Positions 62,545 through 64,000 of a DNA stretch of 64,000 nt are shown here, one piece after another. The first letter of the stretch is position 1. Each line of letters begins with the position of its first letter. The notes under the pieces are model-generated. The model was not told the DNA's origin. It did no database searches and worked only from the letters and a program-made list of their open reading frames with translations. The position numbers were made by a program, and so were the translations under genes. Source of the DNA: JBLIDK01 sp047632595. GTDB taxonomy: Bacteria; Bacteroidota; Bacteroidia; Sphingobacteriales; Sphingobacteriaceae. The stretch lies in assembly GCA_047632595.1 (NCBI GenBank), contig JBLIDK010000002.1:1-64000 (forward strand). The letters run 5' to 3'.

Positions 62545-63476
62545 TAAGCAAGAAATTTAACCTTTTTTTGAGTTCCGTAATGTTCTTTGACAAAGCAACC
62601 ATCTCCATGAACTGTCCATATTTCAGAACAATTACTCTTATCAATTACATTAACTATTTCGTCCCAATCGCTGTGGTCGCTTATTACTAAACTTAAACTA
62701 TTATGTTTATGCTTTGCTTTCCATCCTGTGGCCAATACCTTGTAGCAATCACCTCTTCCACCAAAACCTATTAAATAGCCTGGAGGAAGTAGATAAATTC
62801 CATTTTGACTTCGTTTAAAGCTCTTGCGATTGTAGGGCTCGTAATTTCCCAAAACAAAGCCAGCTCTTTCATATATTTTATTGAATTTTACACTGTTTCG
62901 ATGAATAAAGACTTCTCTATCAGGAAGAAATTCATTTATTAAGGATAATACACGTTGAGTTTTACCTAATGCATAAGTTCCTATAGCAACGTTGTGGTTT
63001 TCAAGTTCCTTTAGTTTTAAAATTTCCTCACTTGCATTTGGATGTTTGGTTGTTGGGTTGGCAAATGTAGTTTCGCAGATTAACACATCGCATTTCCCGA
63101 ATTCAAATGGCTCACACGATGAATCTGCTTGGGTTTTTATATCGCCTGTATATAGATAAGTAATGTCCTCATACTTCATCCAAACTTGAGCACTACCTAA
63201 AATATGCCCTGCGGGAATAAATTTTAATTCCACTCCGTTTATTTCAAATTGCTCTGAAAACTCAAATGAATTAAAGAGATTTGGATTCAAGTTTTCTCTT
63301 GCTTGAATTAAAGTTGAAGTTAAGGGTGTGCAGAAGAATTTCGCACAATCATTGTTATAATGGTCTTTATGAGCATGGCTAACAACTGCAGTCTCAACTG
63401 ATTTTTTAGGATCTAGATAAAAATTACCAGGTTCGCAAAATAAACCTCGTTCTGTATTCACTATAAAATCACTCAA
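62544..63476 (-). CDS. MBL-fold exonuclease-like protein
   Basis: A 310-residue metallo-beta-lactamase-fold protein of the beta-CASP-related group. Metal ligands are in SHAHKDH (His34, His36, Asp38, His39). IPAGHILGSAQVWMKYEDITYLYTGD and the late SDHSDW and HGD motifs match ligase-associated DNA exonucleases. Those are normally next to an ATP-dependent DNA ligase, which is not seen here. It overlaps coaE by 4 bp and the small DUF5522-like gene by one base. The nuclease activity is inferred from family. Confidence 0.8.
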   Translation of the reverse strand: MSDFIVNTERGLFCEPGNFYLDPKKSVETAVVSHAHKDHYNNDCAKFFCTPLTSTLIQARENLNPNLFNSFEFSEQFEINGVELKFIPAGHILGSAQVWMKYEDITYLYTGDIKTQADSSCEPFEFGKCDVLICETTFANPTTKHPNASEEILKLKELENHNVAIGTYALGKTQRVLSLINEFLPDREVFIHRNSVKFNKIYERAGFVLGNYEPYNRKSFKRSQNGIYLLPPGYLIGFGGRGDCYKVLATGWKAKHKHNSLSLVISDHSDWDEIVNVIDKSNCSEIWTVHGDGCFVKEHYGTQKKVKFLA

Positions 63477-64000
63477 ATCAGTTCTTTTCGAATTTTATTA
63501 ATAATAGAATTAATTTGAGGAATTAAAGCTGTTTCTCCAGAATTATCAATAAGGTAATTAGCTTTTTTAATTTTTTCTTCTTGAGGAATTTGCTTGTTTA
63601 AACGTGCTTTTATATCAACGGTTGCAAAACCGTCTCTCTTTCGAACCCGGTCTAATAGAGTGGCAACTGGAGCATGCACTACAATTACTGCATTCAGCTC
63701 ATTTTCAATACCTGTTTCGTAAATCAGGGCGCTTTCTTTTAATACAATTTCACTAGACTGTTTAGCTGCCCAAGCAAAATAATCTTTCTTAACCTCAGGG
63801 TGAATTATGGCATTTAGTTTTTTCAATTTGGCCTCATTATTGAAAACAATTGTTGAAAGGTGAGTGGTATTTAAAAGACCATGCATAAAAGTATCAGATC
63901 CAAATACCTCAATTAACTTTTGATGTATTTCATTACTTTCTGACATCAGTATTTTGGCTCTTTTATCTGAATTATAGCAGGGGATACCCATTAGTTCCAC
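63473..64000 (-). CDS. coaE: Dephospho-CoA kinase, C-terminal part (cut by window edge)
   Basis: The visible 175 residues lack the N-terminal Walker A, which lies beyond the right edge. What remains fits CoaE: LMGIPCYNSDKRAK (the D of the substrate-binding DxxA region), HPEVKKDYFAW, IVLKESALIYETGIE (usually PLLFE), VVVHAPVATLLDRVRKRDGF and a final NYLIDNSG. CoaE performs the last step of coenzyme A synthesis. It is the first of three overlapping reverse-strand genes visible here. Confidence 0.9.
   Translation of the reverse strand: MELMGIPCYNSDKRAKILMSESNEIHQKLIEVFGSDTFMHGLLNTTHLSTIVFNNEAKLKKLNAIIHPEVKKDYFAWAAKQSSEIVLKESALIYETGIENELNAVIVVHAPVATLLDRVRKRDGFATVDIKARLNKQIPQEEKIKKANYLIDNSGETALIPQINSIINKIRKELI

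Overview
The window looks like a chromosomal segment of a marine-type member of the Bacteroidetes, most likely order Flavobacteriales. The DNA is AT-rich. Several proteins end in type IX secretion (T9SS) sorting domains. A PorZ-like T9SS protein sits next to recO. Several start regions carry a TAnnTTTG -7 box, twice with a TTG about 20 nt upstream. The large carbamoyl-phosphate synthase subunit lacks its C-terminal regulatory domain, and an isolated hutU, a small DUF4834-like protein and a DUF5522-like protein are present. I see no rRNA, tRNA, CRISPR array, intact transposase or phage genes.

Layout. 1-7.7 kb: end of rlmN, a ComF-type phosphoribosyltransferase, a lipoprotein, two secreted T9SS cargo proteins, an MsbA-like ABC exporter, rbfA and a rhodanese. 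7.7-13.9 kb: a TPP riboswitch followed by the thiamin operon thiS-thiC-(thiE-like)-thiD-thiE-thiG-thiH with overlapping or tightly packed genes. 14-18.7 kb: a membrane-protein operon (YfhO-like, DCC thiol oxidoreductase, small anchored protein, HTTM-like protein) with a large inverted repeat between its first two genes. 18.8-24.6 kb: a TPR-like membrane protein, an alpha/beta hydrolase, a leucine-rich-repeat protein, a PhoX-like phosphatase carrying a T9SS tail, and a decayed lipoprotein gene. 24.8-28.7 kb: yebC, carB and a DUF4834-like protein.

28.8-40.1 kb is the accessory part: a surface-glycan cluster. It has a GT2 glycosyltransferase, a possible GT-B-like enzyme, two convergent methyltransferases with N-terminal Cys pairs, and a co-linear run of epimerase, CMP-sugar synthetase, Gfo/Idh/MocA dehydrogenase, Ldh2-type dehydrogenase, an unrecognised 393-residue protein and a Wzx-like flippase. 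No NeuB-type condensing enzyme is present, so the CMP-activated acid sugar it handles cannot be named. This is the best candidate for an undescribed pathway.

40.1-64 kb is mostly housekeeping. It contains an ArsC-like protein, an unknown protein, a kelch-like gene remnant behind hutU, radA, a T9SS-tail remnant, the rimP-nusA-infB operon preceded by a promoter and a strong leader hairpin, an O-antigen ligase-like protein, sucD, and the reverse-strand run RND exporter-ileS-traR/dksA-lspA. It ends with porZ-recO and the overlapping reverse-strand trio coaE (cut by the window edge), an MBL-fold exonuclease-like protein and a 54-residue DUF5522-like protein. Three decayed genes (at 23.8-24.6, 41.4-41.6 and 44.9-45.25 kb) show ongoing gene loss.
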